NCBI GenBank assembly: GCA_023369685.1
Contig: SACZ01000003.1
Coordinates: 889,219 to 953,218, forward strand
Source: Prolixibacteraceae bacterium JC049
GTDB taxonomy: Bacteria; Bacteroidota; Bacteroidia; Bacteroidales; Prolixibacteraceae
Reading direction: 5' to 3'
Length of the DNA stretch: 64,000 nt
Position numbers and translations under genes: made by a program. Shown here in pieces: positions 27,190 to 36,373 of the stretch (positions are counted from its first letter, which is position 1; every line of letters begins with the position of its first letter). The notes beneath the pieces are model-generated. The model was not told the DNA's origin, searched no databases, and saw only the letters and a program-made list of their open reading frames with translations.

Positions 27190-28452
27190 ATGACTCAAAA
27201 AATTGAATATAGAGACGGGGAGATAAAAGTCCCTAACCAACCAGTAATTCCTTTTATCGAAGGAGATGGTATTGGAAAGGATATTACTACTCCGATGATT
27301 CGCATCCTTGATGAAGCGGTGGAACAAGCCTATGGTGGAGAAAAGAAAATAGAATGGAAAGAAGTGCTGGCTGGTCAAAAAGCTTTCGATGCTACAGGCG
27401 AATGGTTGCCCGATGAGACCATCAAGGCATTCGAAGAGTATCACGTTGGAATTAAAGGACCATTGCAAACTCCTGTTGGTGGCGGAATTCGCTCGTTAAA
27501 TGTAGCATTGCGCCAGAAACTCGATTTGTACGTGTGCCTGCGTCCGGTACGATGGTTCAAAGGAGTACCATCACCGGTGCGTTATCCTGAAATGGTAAAC
27601 ATGCACATCTTCCGGGAAAATACCGAAGATATATATGCCGGAATTGAGTATATGACAGGAACACCTGAAGCCGAAAAAGTACGCAACTTCTTCTTAAATG
27701 AAATGGGAGTTGAATCGGTGCGTTTCCCTGAATCTTCATCCTTCGGTATTAAGCCGGTTTCAAAGGATGGATCGGAACGTTTGGTACGTGCAGCAATACG
27801 TTATGCTTTAGAACGAAAACTTCCATCGGTAACTCTGGTTCACAAAGGTAATATCATGAAATTTACCGAAGGTGCTTTCAAAAACTGGGGGTACGATTTA
27901 GCTGAATCGGAGTTCAAGAATGACACTTTTACATGGCGCCAATATGAAGCCATTAAAAAAGAGCATGGAGAAGCAGAAGCCCGAAAAGCTTTACTGGACG
28001 CACGTGAAATGGATAAGGTGATTGTAAAAGATGTGATTACCGATGCTTTCCTTCAAGAAACCTTACTACATCCATATGATCATTCTGTAATTGCCACCAT
28101 GAACCTGAATGGAGATTACATTTCTGATCAGTTAGCAGCAATGGTAGGAGGAATTGGTATCTCACCTGGTGCTAATATAAATTATCGTAAAGGATATGCC
28201 ATTTTCGAAGCGACTCACGGTACGGCACCAAACATTGTGGGAACCGAAAAGGCTAACCCAAGTTCAATTATTTTGTCGGGAGTTATGATGTTGGAGTTTC
28301 TGGGATGGAACAAAGCGGCCGATAAAGTGTTATATGCTTTAGAGAAAACATTCTCGAGTAGGAAGGTGACTTCCGATCTACACTCGATGATGGATGGAGC
28401 AAAGCTACTAACGACAACCCAATTTGCCGATGAGATCATAAAAAATATGTAA
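27190..28452 (+). CDS. icd: Isocitrate dehydrogenase, type I (bacterial form), cofactor site NAD-like
   Basis: This 420-residue protein aligns by eye with E. coli Icd along its length: [90 protein letters not shown]. The residues that give E. coli Icd its NADP preference (Lys344, Tyr345, Val351, Tyr391, Arg395) are here Asn, Ile, Ala, Ser and Ser, resembling NAD-dependent relatives. I therefore suggest NAD use, by inference. ATG 27169 is an alternative start and would overlap the preceding gene by 14 bp. Confidence 0.9.
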   Translation: MTQKIEYRDGEIKVPNQPVIPFIEGDGIGKDITTPMIRILDEAVEQAYGGEKKIEWKEVLAGQKAFDATGEWLPDETIKAFEEYHVGIKGPLQTPVGGGIRSLNVALRQKLDLYVCLRPVRWFKGVPSPVRYPEMVNMHIFRENTEDIYAGIEYMTGTPEAEKVRNFFLNEMGVESVRFPESSSFGIKPVSKDGSERLVRAAIRYALERKLPSVTLVHKGNIMKFTEGAFKNWGYDLAESEFKNDTFTWRQYEAIKKEHGEAEARKALLDAREMDKVIVKDVITDAFLQETLLHPYDHSVIATMNLNGDYISDQLAAMVGGIGISPGANINYRKGYAIFEATHGTAPNIVGTEKANPSSIILSGVMMLEFLGWNKAADKVLYALEKTFSSRKVTSDLHSMMDGAKLLTTTQFADEIIKNM

Positions 28453-28475
28453 TAGAACCATTAAAGCCAGAGACT

Positions 28476-29783
28476 ATGGAATACATCAAGAATAGATTTT
28501 ACGAGAAAGCCAGCAAGTGTATTGCTGAATATAATAAATTGAAAAAAGAGCATGGCGATAAGGTAGTTGGAGAAGTTACTATTGGTCAGGTAATGACTGG
28601 TATGAAAGGAGTTCCGAGTTTAATTACCGATACGTCGAAGCTTGACCCTAACGAAGGAATTCGATTCAGAGGATATACGATTCCTGAATTACGCGAGAAA
28701 TTACCTCGATTGCAGGAAGATGGCGAGCCTTTACCTGAAGGTTTATTCTATCTGTTGTTAATTGGAGAATTACCTGAAAGAGAAGATGTATTGAATATTT
28801 CGAAAGACTGGGCAACCAGAGCATATGTGCCTCAGCATGTTTTCGATGTAATTGATGCATTGCCAAAGAACTCTAAACCAATGACTCAATTTAGTGCTGC
28901 TATTTTGTCAATGGCTACTGAATCGATTTTTCAAAAAGCTTACCGTGCCGGCGTAAATAAGAAATACTATTGGGATACTACTTACGAAGATGTAATGAAC
29001 CTGATTGCGCGCTTACCTCGCATTGCAGCATACATCTACCGTCGTAATTTCCACAATGGCGAACACATTGAACCAGACCCACGTTTGGACTGGGCAGGAA
29101 ACCTGGCTCATATGATGGGGCACGATTCTAATGAAGTGAAACGCTTATTACGCTTGTACATGGTTATTCACTCCGATCATGAAGGAGGAAACGTATCGGC
29201 GCATACTTCTCACTTGGTAGGGTCAGCATTAAGTAACCCTTATTATGCCTATTCTGCTGGTATGCTTGGTTTGGCCGGACCTTTGCATGGGTATGCCAAC
29301 CAGGATGTAATTCACTGGATTTTCGAAATGTTGAACGAGCTGGATACTAAAACTCCAACCAATGAGCAAGTGGCTGAATATGTTCAGAAGACATTAGCGC
29401 AAGGACGTGTGGTGCCTGGATACGGGCATGCAGTACTTCGTGTAACTGATCCTCGTTTTACAGCTCAGAAAGCATTTGCCGAGAAGTATATTCACGATAA
29501 TCATTTGGTGAATGTGGTTAACCAGCTTTACGAAGTGGTACCGCCAATCTTAGGAAGTGTGGGTAAAATTAAGAACCCATGGCCAAACGTTGATGCTTAT
29601 TCTGGATCACTTTTGTACAGCTACGGCATTAAAGAATACACATTCTACACTGTGCTTTTTGGTGTTTCGCGTGCATTGGGTGTATTAGCATCATTGGTAA
29701 TGGATCGCTTGTATGGATTGCCAATCGAGCGCCCATCATCTTTCGAATTGAGCTGGTACAAAGACAAAGCAGCAGAAAAATAA
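28476..29783 (+). CDS. gltA: Citrate synthase (mitochondrial-type)
   Basis: This 435-residue enzyme condenses oxaloacetate and acetyl-CoA to citrate. It shows VIHSDHEGGNVSAHTSHLVGSAL near residue 230, LAGPLHGYANQ near 265, VPGYGHAVLRVTDPRF near 312 and NVDAYSGSLLYSYG near 370, which contain the catalytic histidines and aspartate of the family. The N-terminal extension (KASKCIAEYNKLKKEHGD) is as in the eukaryote-like citrate synthases of Bacteroidota. It is the last gene of the operon and is followed by a strong terminator. With the three preceding genes it covers the path from acetyl-CoA to 2-oxoglutarate. Confidence 0.95.
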   Translation: MEYIKNRFYEKASKCIAEYNKLKKEHGDKVVGEVTIGQVMTGMKGVPSLITDTSKLDPNEGIRFRGYTIPELREKLPRLQEDGEPLPEGLFYLLLIGELPEREDVLNISKDWATRAYVPQHVFDVIDALPKNSKPMTQFSAAILSMATESIFQKAYRAGVNKKYYWDTTYEDVMNLIARLPRIAAYIYRRNFHNGEHIEPDPRLDWAGNLAHMMGHDSNEVKRLLRLYMVIHSDHEGGNVSAHTSHLVGSALSNPYYAYSAGMLGLAGPLHGYANQDVIHWIFEMLNELDTKTPTNEQVAEYVQKTLAQGRVVPGYGHAVLRVTDPRFTAQKAFAEKYIHDNHLVNVVNQLYEVVPPILGSVGKIKNPWPNVDAYSGSLLYSYGIKEYTFYTVLFGVSRALGVLASLVMDRLYGLPIERPSSFELSWYKDKAAEK

Positions 29784-29810
29784 AAGTCAATTCTAACGTT
29801 ATAAAATACT

Positions 29811-29842
29811 GTAGAGGCGCAACATTTTGCGCCTCTACTTTT
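29811..29842. terminator. Strong terminator after the TCA operon
   Basis: A perfect 12-bp stem, GTAGAGGCGCAA/TTGCGCCTCTAC (29811-29822 with 29827-29838), has a CATT loop and is followed by four T. It stands between convergent genes and may serve both. Confidence 0.8.
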
Positions 29843-29854
29843 ATCAATATCATT

Positions 29855-31183
29855 TTACTTTTTCTGACTATCCTTCCATACCATATATTCGGCATTTTTG
29901 CGAATAGCTTTGTCCAATGAGATGCCCTCTTCTTTGGCTTTCTTTTTCACTAACTCCAACCATTCGGGAGTCGTTTTTATAGCATGAATATATGTCTGAA
30001 CCTGCTTCTCCTTCAGTTGTTTTTCTTTTGCTTTTTCAGGGTGTATATAAGCATTGTACAACTGATCAATAAAACCGAAAGCAAATCGATAGAGGTTGGC
30101 ATCGGTAGCAATCAATAGAATGACGCTATTCTTCTCGACTTCCGTTTTTATATCGATATCTTTCACTAGTTGAGGCTTTCCATCTTTTGCAGGATAAATC
30201 TGTTCGTTATAAAACCAGAACTGACCATTATTAAAGGCTTTTCGCGATAATCCCCAGTTAAACATTCCCCAGTAGTAGCTATCGGCAATGGTCAAAACTT
30301 TCGGACTATTCGATTTATTTTCATCTAAGTGGAAAAATGGATAGCCCATTTTAAGATCTTCAATATTCGATAGAATATTCATTCCTTGTTCGATGTCATC
30401 ATCTGTATCGCGCATTTGGTTGGATGTTGCAATGCTGTCGATGGTCAGTTGCCCAATTAATTGCTCTCCTTTCAAATGGTTGATGTATTTAATTAAAGAA
30501 TCGGCTACAAGCACTTCGCCATATTTGCTCCAATGAATTCCTGTCTTAGGAAAAAGTGGGTGAGGAGAAGTTGTTTTCATTTGTCTAAACCACTGATGAA
30601 AGTCGAGAAGATTAATATTGTTCTCTGCAAGTGCTTTGGCATAAGTAGAATAGTTGGTCGATGTTCGATTGGTTGGATCATAACTATCAGGGATAAATTC
30701 AGTATAGAAACTCCCTTTCCCTGGTGCCAAAAGAACGACCAGGTCAGTCCCTTTATGCTTCAGTGTATCACACACTCGTTTTAATTTTGAAACTTTCTCA
30801 TTAATGGCTTTTTGTCCAATGAAGTCTCGCCCCAAGTGGGCTTTAATATAGTTCTCTTCGTATAGATAGTTCTCTTTTCCAATAACCACACTATTGGCTC
30901 TAGCCTGATTCAAACACGAGAAGTAGAGCTGATTGTAAAAGCGTACCAGATAAGTTCTAAAACCGATAGAATATTCCAGATAATCTTGCTGTTGAGTTTG
31001 GTAATCACCTGCGAACCAGTTGGCTGGTGTGAAATAGGGATTACTTTGTTTTTCAATTACTCCCTTTAAAGGACGTTCATTTACCAGTTTCAATTTCTTC
31101 TGTAATGTGGGAAGGAGCAGAAGTCCTACGAAACAGAGGAATAGGATCTTCTTTGTAGTGATATCTCTTTTTGAACTGTTCAT
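29855..31183 (-). CDS. AlgJ/AlgX-type O-acetyltransferase (SGNH-like), membrane-anchored
   Basis: This 442-residue protein has one N-terminal membrane segment (ILFLCFVGLLLLPTL) and an AlgX/AlgJ-type catalytic domain: LVVLLAPGKGSFYTEFIP near 145, TGIHWSKYGEVLVADSL near 205 with the candidate catalytic His, and VLTIADSYYWGMF near 290, containing the candidate nucleophilic serine. Such proteins transfer acetyl groups to exported polysaccharide in the periplasm, using acetyl delivered by an MBOAT partner. That partner gene lies directly upstream (3-bp gap), as in alginate acetylation loci. No polymerase genes are nearby, so the acceptor polymer is unknown. Confidence 0.8.
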   Translation of the reverse strand: MNSSKRDITTKKILFLCFVGLLLLPTLQKKLKLVNERPLKGVIEKQSNPYFTPANWFAGDYQTQQQDYLEYSIGFRTYLVRFYNQLYFSCLNQARANSVVIGKENYLYEENYIKAHLGRDFIGQKAINEKVSKLKRVCDTLKHKGTDLVVLLAPGKGSFYTEFIPDSYDPTNRTSTNYSTYAKALAENNINLLDFHQWFRQMKTTSPHPLFPKTGIHWSKYGEVLVADSLIKYINHLKGEQLIGQLTIDSIATSNQMRDTDDDIEQGMNILSNIEDLKMGYPFFHLDENKSNSPKVLTIADSYYWGMFNWGLSRKAFNNGQFWFYNEQIYPAKDGKPQLVKDIDIKTEVEKNSVILLIATDANLYRFAFGFIDQLYNAYIHPEKAKEKQLKEKQVQTYIHAIKTTPEWLELVKKKAKEEGISLDKAIRKNAEYMVWKDSQKK

Positions 31184-31186
31184 GGA

Positions 31187-32605
31187 CTAGAATCTAAAGT
31201 AAATGAATGGGTTGAAGCCAGACGAAGTGATGGATGCAATAGATAAAATCAACAAGGAAGCCGCAATTGCAGATAACACAATGTGATTTTTGATGGAATA
31301 GCTTTTGGTGTTGAAGAAAAACTCTCCCAATTGCTCTCCTTTTGAAAAGTAGGAGATAAACGAGAATAATACAGCAATTGCTGCAATAATTGGAAATGCA
31401 GAAATGGTATTTACATCCGATGCAAAGTCAAAACTCAACATTCCTTTAAAGAACAACTTTATTCTGTCTAACTCCTCAATTCTGAAAATTACCCAACCTA
31501 ATACTACCATAACGAAAGTAAACAGGGTGGCTGGTAGTTTTCCAATTCGTTTTAACCAATCGAGTAAGAATAGTCGATCTAAAACCAAAAACAGTCCGTG
31601 GAATGCGCCCCATAGAACAAAATTCCACGAAGCACCGTGCCATAATCCTGATAATAGGAAAACAATCCAAAGGTTGAAGAACATGCGTGAACGTTTTACT
31701 CTGTTTCCACCTAGCGGGATATAGAGGTAGTCGCGCATGAATGCTCCCAAGGTGATGTGCCAACGACGCCAGAACTCGCTGATACTTTTGGAAACATATG
31801 GAGAGTTAAAGTTCTCCGGGAAACGAAAGCCCATCATCTTGCCTAAGCCAATAGCCATGTCGGAATAACCGGCAAAATCGAAATATATCTGGAAAGTATA
31901 TGCTAGCGCCCCTAACCAAGCATTAATCATGGATAGGTTGGAAAGATCTCCATTGAAAATTAAATCGGCCTGCTCGGCCATTACATTGGCAATTAAAACC
32001 TTCTTGGCCAATCCAATTGAAAAGCGATAAAAGCCAGCCAGCTTATCATCAATGGTTTCTTTTCTGTTTATAATCTGATCGGCAATGGTGTTGAAACGTA
32101 CAATAGGACCGGCAATCATCTGCGGAAACATCATAATGTAAAGCAAATAATCGGAAGCCTTTTTAAGTGGTTTATGTACTTTTCGGTACACATCAATAGA
32201 ATAGGTAATTGACTGGAATGTGTAAAACGAAATACCAATGGGCAATGCTACCGATGTCCAACTTATATTGTTAAAACCTGCCAATTGTAAAACCTGATTC
32301 AGGTTCTCCACAAAGAAATTGGCGTATTTAAAGTAGGCCAATAACCCTAGCTTTATAAATACCGATAGTCCCAACAAAATCTTTTTGGAAGATTGCTGAT
32401 TGCTTTTGTGCATTTGCTTTACCAGATAAAAATCGGCTAATGTGGCACCTACAATAACAAAGATAAACTTCGGTGCTCCCCAGCTATAGAAAAATAAGCT
32501 AGCCAATAATATCAGATAGTTTTTATACCTCCTGTCTACAAAATGATAGGCCAGAAGAAATAATGGCAAAAAGTATAAAATAAACAGACTACTGCTAAAT
32601 ACCAT
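31187..32605 (-). CDS. MBOAT-family O-acyltransferase (AlgI-like)
   Basis: This 472-residue protein has about eleven membrane helices and the MBOAT signature: PQMIAGPIVRF near 170, SEFWRRWHITLGAFMRDYLY near 285, and SGLWHGASWNFVLWGAFHG near 330 with the catalytic histidine. It would carry acetyl groups across the inner membrane for the AlgJ/AlgX-like enzyme encoded next. The gene diverges from the GH116 gene at 32893; the 287-bp region between them contains a promoter and operator-like repeats for the latter. Confidence 0.9.
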   Translation of the reverse strand: MVFSSSLFILYFLPLFLLAYHFVDRRYKNYLILLASLFFYSWGAPKFIFVIVGATLADFYLVKQMHKSNQQSSKKILLGLSVFIKLGLLAYFKYANFFVENLNQVLQLAGFNNISWTSVALPIGISFYTFQSITYSIDVYRKVHKPLKKASDYLLYIMMFPQMIAGPIVRFNTIADQIINRKETIDDKLAGFYRFSIGLAKKVLIANVMAEQADLIFNGDLSNLSMINAWLGALAYTFQIYFDFAGYSDMAIGLGKMMGFRFPENFNSPYVSKSISEFWRRWHITLGAFMRDYLYIPLGGNRVKRSRMFFNLWIVFLLSGLWHGASWNFVLWGAFHGLFLVLDRLFLLDWLKRIGKLPATLFTFVMVVLGWVIFRIEELDRIKLFFKGMLSFDFASDVNTISAFPIIAAIAVLFSFISYFSKGEQLGEFFFNTKSYSIKNHIVLSAIAASLLILSIASITSSGFNPFIYFRF

Positions 32606-32755
32606 TCGATTGAAATTGTTTTAGTTATCGTATTATTTGTGTTGAGGGGCAGGAATATATATTATAGTAATATAGGCAAGTGCAAACTTACTCTTTGTTA
32701 TGGTATTTTGCAATAATAAATTCAATCGCTTAAAAGCAAATGAGTTCGGCATAAT

Positions 32756-32821
32756 GCAGGATATTGATACCGTTTGTCAGGATTCGTGCCCCGTTGAAAT
32801 GGGAGTGTTGGTATAGTTTTG
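32756..32821 (+). promoter_or_regulatory. Candidate promoter and 21-bp repeat operator for the first GH116 gene
   Basis: GCAGGATAT at 32756 and TCAGGATTC at 32777 are 21 bp apart. TTG at 32794 and an exact -7 box TAGTTTTG at 32814-32821 follow, so the second repeat begins 37 bp before the -7 box. The repeats are weaker matches to GCACGATTT (7/9 and 6/9) but resemble each other and have exactly the geometry of the other PUL 1 sites. Confidence 0.45.
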
Positions 32822-32892
32822 TGATTACAAGTTGGTGTTAGTTAAGTGGTGACATAAATGCTGACTTGTTAATTATCGCAAAGAAAATATTG

Positions 32893-35508
32893 ATGAATCA
32901 GAGAGCTTATTTAAAGAAACTACTATTGGCATTAATAATTGCCATTAGTGTGGGAGCAGTGTTTGCTCAAAATCAATTTGGGCATATCATTCCAGAAGAA
33001 AAAGGATTGTCTAGGCAGTGGAAACAAGCGTTGTTTGAAAAAGGAGAGCGCAAAGTATATCGGGGCGAGGAGTTGAAAACCATTGGTATGCCAGTGGGAG
33101 GAATTGCTGCAGGTCAGCTTTATGTGCGTGGCGATGGATCGTTGGCTTGCTGGTGGATTGCCAATAATGCTTATAACACCGGTTATGGAATCGATCATTT
33201 GTTGAATTTTGAAACAGCACAAGGCCCATGGAAGGTTTGCTACCAAACATTCGAACCGTTTAGCTACTTCCGACAAGGTTTTAATGTGAAGGTTGAGCAC
33301 GATGGAAAGACCTATAATAAAGCGCTTAATAAAACCGGATTTGATAATATCGGCTTTATTGGAGAATATCCAATAGCTACAGTATTGTATGAGGATAAAA
33401 AAGAGTCGTTACCAGTAAAGATCGAAATGGAAGCATACTCTCCATTTATTCCACTGAAAGCTCGCGAATCGGCTAATCCTGCTACCGTTTTAAAGTTCAG
33501 ATTGAAGAATAAGAGTAGCAAGAAAGCGATAGTGAGTCTGACCGGTTATCTTCAAAATATGGTAATGGCCGACTTAAAAAAGAAGGCAAAAGGAAAGATC
33601 AGAAATCAGATTAAAAGAATTGCTGGGAAACAGACACTGTTCATGGACTTTGTCCCAGAAAATGAGAATTTAAAGAGTCATCCGTTTTTTGGAAATATGA
33701 CATTGAGTCTGATAGACCGAGATGGGCACGTTCTGGTAGATGAAAGCAAAACTAAGGCTGCTTTAGCTGAGAAAGAATTGGGCGAGGAGCTAACAGGAAG
33801 TGTAACTACAGAGGTGGAATTAAATGGTAATGAAGAAAAAGAGGTAACATTCTTGTTGAGCTGGTTTTTCCCCAATCGACCATTGTATCATGGTGGTGGA
33901 ATGAACTGGAGTAAAGTCATCTCGGAAAGCCGACCTGCAATAGGAAATATGTATGCCAACTGGTATAATTCATCGCTGGACGTGGTTGAATACATTGCCG
34001 GTAATTATAAATGGCTGTTTGAAGAAACCCATGACTTTCATGAAAGCTGGTATATGGCTTCGAACCTGCCTTATTGGTTAAAGCAACGCATTATGATGCC
34101 GGTTTCTACTTTGGCGACAGAAACCACCCAATGGTGGGCTAACGATAAATTCTGGGCATGGGAAGGAGTAGGCTCTTGCACTGGAACATGTACGCATGTG
34201 TACAACTATGCACAGGCCATGTCGGCACTTTTTCCACAGTTGGAACGAAATATCCGGGAGCGTACCGATTTTGATGCCTCATTCAATAATAATGGCGCCA
34301 TTAATACCCGAAATGGTAGTGGAGGAGCAGCTGTCGATGGGCAAATGGGAACCATTCTAAAGGCCTATCGGGAGTATTTACGTTCGAAAGATATGTTGTT
34401 CTTATCTCGCAATTGGCCTAGAATTAAAAAGGCGACCGAATTTGCCATCTCTCTGGATGGTGATGCCAATGGATTAATTGAAGGGAAGCAGCATAATACG
34501 TATGATATTAGCTTTGCTGGCGCCAACACTTATGTAGGAAGTCTTTATCTGGCCGCCCTAAAAGCTGCTGAGAAGATGGCTATAGAGATGAATGATATGG
34601 GTTTTACCCGATATTGCAAAAAGATTTTCGAAAGCGGTAAGCAGCTAAGTGCTAAACGCCTGTGGAATGGTGCTTATTTCAAGCAAGATGTCAACTTAAA
34701 TATACATCCTAAATACCAGTATGCCAATGGTTGCTTAAGCGATCAGCTATTTGGCCAGACATGGGCACACTTGCTAAATTTAGGTCATTTGTATCCCAAA
34801 GAGCAGGTTGAAACGGCTTTGGGTTCTATTTGGAAATACAACTGGACATTAGACGTGGGACCTCACACTAAGAAGTTTGTTCCAGAACGATATTATGCCA
34901 AAGCAGGAGAGCCTGGCTTGTTGAATTGTACGTGGCCTATTAGTGAGCATCTAAATGAAAATGCTGTTCGATACCGAAATGAGGTGTGGACCGGAATTGA
35001 ATATCAGGTAGCAACCAATATGATTTACGATGGTATGTTGGAAGAAGGATTATCTATCGTGAAAGGAATTCACGAACGCTATCGTCCCGAGAAGCACAAT
35101 CCATGGAATGAAATTGAATGTGGAGACCATTATGCGCGTGCATTGGCATCATGGGGAATATTAACTGCTTTAGAAGATTACTTCTACAATGGGCCCAAAG
35201 GAATAATGACTTTCGCTCCGAAATTAAACCAGAAAGATTTCAATGGTTTTTTTACAGCTGCTGAAGGCTGGGGGAACATTACTCAAAATCGAAAAGGAAG
35301 TCGTCAGGTAAATACCATTGAAGTGGTTAACGGAAAGCTATTTCTAAATAAGGTGAAGTTTTCTATTACCAAAGGAAAAAGTGCGAAAGTAACATTGAAT
35401 GGAAAGAAAATAGATACTAAAGTGAGTATTCTGAATAATCATATAACTATCGACCAACTTGATGTGAATATGATTGCAGGTGATAAACTGACCGTTCTGA
35501 TACAATAA
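32893..35508 (+). CDS. GH116-family glycoside hydrolase (GBA2-like), secreted, paralog 1
   Basis: This 871-residue protein has a signal peptide (SVGAVFA/QNQFG). The N-terminal beta-sandwich includes IGMPVGGIAAGQLYVRGDGS, and the (alpha/alpha)6 catalytic domain follows. Family signatures are AWEGVGSCTGTCTHVYNYAQ near residue 425, with the candidate nucleophile Glu in WEG, and QHNTYDISFAGANTYVG near 535, with the candidate acid/base Asp. GH116 members cleave beta-glucosides, beta-xylosides and some other beta-linked sugars. ATG 32893 is preferred over the upstream ATG at 32866 because it gives a normal signal peptide and the same length, 871, as paralog 2. By eye the two are roughly 75-80% identical. 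Confidence 0.85.
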   Translation: MNQRAYLKKLLLALIIAISVGAVFAQNQFGHIIPEEKGLSRQWKQALFEKGERKVYRGEELKTIGMPVGGIAAGQLYVRGDGSLACWWIANNAYNTGYGIDHLLNFETAQGPWKVCYQTFEPFSYFRQGFNVKVEHDGKTYNKALNKTGFDNIGFIGEYPIATVLYEDKKESLPVKIEMEAYSPFIPLKARESANPATVLKFRLKNKSSKKAIVSLTGYLQNMVMADLKKKAKGKIRNQIKRIAGKQTLFMDFVPENENLKSHPFFGNMTLSLIDRDGHVLVDESKTKAALAEKELGEELTGSVTTEVELNGNEEKEVTFLLSWFFPNRPLYHGGGMNWSKVISESRPAIGNMYANWYNSSLDVVEYIAGNYKWLFEETHDFHESWYMASNLPYWLKQRIMMPVSTLATETTQWWANDKFWAWEGVGSCTGTCTHVYNYAQAMSALFPQLERNIRERTDFDASFNNNGAINTRNGSGGAAVDGQMGTILKAYREYLRSKDMLFLSRNWPRIKKATEFAISLDGDANGLIEGKQHNTYDISFAGANTYVGSLYLAALKAAEKMAIEMNDMGFTRYCKKIFESGKQLSAKRLWNGAYFKQDVNLNIHPKYQYANGCLSDQLFGQTWAHLLNLGHLYPKEQVETALGSIWKYNWTLDVGPHTKKFVPERYYAKAGEPGLLNCTWPISEHLNENAVRYRNEVWTGIEYQVATNMIYDGMLEEGLSIVKGIHERYRPEKHNPWNEIECGDHYARALASWGILTALEDYFYNGPKGIMTFAPKLNQKDFNGFFTAAEGWGNITQNRKGSRQVNTIEVVNGKLFLNKVKFSITKGKSAKVTLNGKKIDTKVSILNNHITIDQLDVNMIAGDKLTVLIQ

Positions 35509-35532
35509 ATAATCTTCTGAAATCAAAGAACA

Positions 35533-35571
35533 GTGCTTTCGTTCCCATCTATAAAATAATAACGAAAGCAC
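35533..35571 (+). terminator. Hairpin after the first GH116 gene
   Basis: A perfect 11-bp stem GTGCTTTCGTT/AACGAAAGCAC encloses a 17-nt loop, 24 bp after the stop codon. There is no T run directly after it, so it may be a 3'-end stabiliser or part of a composite terminator with the next hairpin. Confidence 0.45.
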
Positions 35572-35573
35572 AT

Positions 35574-35623
35574 GAGGCTATCTCAATCCTGGTCAATTCG
35601 CAATCAGGATTTGAGGTGGCCTC
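35574..35623 (+). terminator. Second, longer imperfect hairpin after the first GH116 gene
   Basis: GAGGCTATCTCAATCCTG pairs with the segment ending GTGGCCTC (35605-35623) with a few mismatches, and is followed by TTCTTGT. Two consecutive hairpins separate GH116 paralog 1 from the ECF sigma operon. Confidence 0.4.
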
Positions 35624-35636
35624 TTCTTGTATATAT

Positions 35637-35701
35637 GCACGATTTAGATACTAATACGCACGATTTGTACCCTATTCGGATAAGAGCGATGAATAACTTC
35701 G
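35637..35701 (+). promoter_or_regulatory. Two perfect GCACGATTT repeats and weak promoter before the PUL 1 sigma gene
   Basis: GCACGATTT occurs at 35637 and again at 35658, exactly 21 bp apart. A -7-like TAACTTCG (7 of 8) starts at 35694, 36 bp after the second copy. The -33 region is poor, as expected for an activator-dependent promoter. The leader to the sigma gene would be about 65 nt. Confidence 0.5.
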
Positions 35702-35773
35702 CAGTATCCAGGATGCTAGCATCTTCTTGAGAAGCTATAGGCTGAAAACTGATTGTTGATTGCATAGGAGAAT

Positions 35774-36325
35774 ATGGATATTTCGGCATTGAAAAATAAA
35801 AACAGTTATCGACTCTTTTTTGAGCAGAACTATCAATTGGCCAATTTGATCGCCATGCGTTATGTTCACAATGTGCATATTGCCGAAGATATTGTGCAGG
35901 AAGTGTTTTTGGATCTATGGCAGCGTAGATCAGTACTACATCTAAAATCATCGCTAAAAAATTACTTGTTGGCAGCAGTTCGTAACTCAGCATTGAAATA
36001 TGTTGAGCGCGACAGAAATCGATGGGTTAATATAGAGAATGAACGAGATTTAAATATTTCGGAAGAGAAGAAAGATTATAACAGAGAAGAGCTGGCTGTA
36101 AATGTTTACAATGCCATTGAGCAATTGCCTCCTAAGTGTAAAAAAACGTTCAAACTGGCCTATTTTGATCACCTCACATATAATGAAATAGCAGTTGAAC
36201 TTGGAATTTCGGTGAATACAGTAAAAACTCAAATTAAACAGGCTTATCAAGGGTTGCGAAAGCAATTGGCTCACTATTCAGTGATGTTATTTTCAATGAT
36301 AAATCATTTTTTCAAAAAAAAGTAG
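35774..36325 (+). CDS. ECF RNA polymerase sigma factor of PUL 1
   Basis: This 183-residue protein has sigma region 2 (LANLIAMRYVHNVHIAEDIVQEVFLDLWQRR, given here in outline at residues 22-52) and region 4 (LPPKCKKTFKLAYFDHLTYN followed by EIAVELGISVNTVKTQIKQA). It is followed after 48 bp by a FecR-type anti-sigma gene and then by SusC with an STN domain. This is the trans-envelope signalling arrangement in which substrate binding at SusC frees the sigma factor. It should activate the PUL 1 sus genes. Confidence 0.9.
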   Translation: MDISALKNKNSYRLFFEQNYQLANLIAMRYVHNVHIAEDIVQEVFLDLWQRRSVLHLKSSLKNYLLAAVRNSALKYVERDRNRWVNIENERDLNISEEKKDYNREELAVNVYNAIEQLPPKCKKTFKLAYFDHLTYNEIAVELGISVNTVKTQIKQAYQGLRKQLAHYSVMLFSMINHFFKKK

Positions 36326-36373
36326 AATTGTAGTTCACCCTATTTCGGTTTTCTGGTACATAAGAATGTAAAT

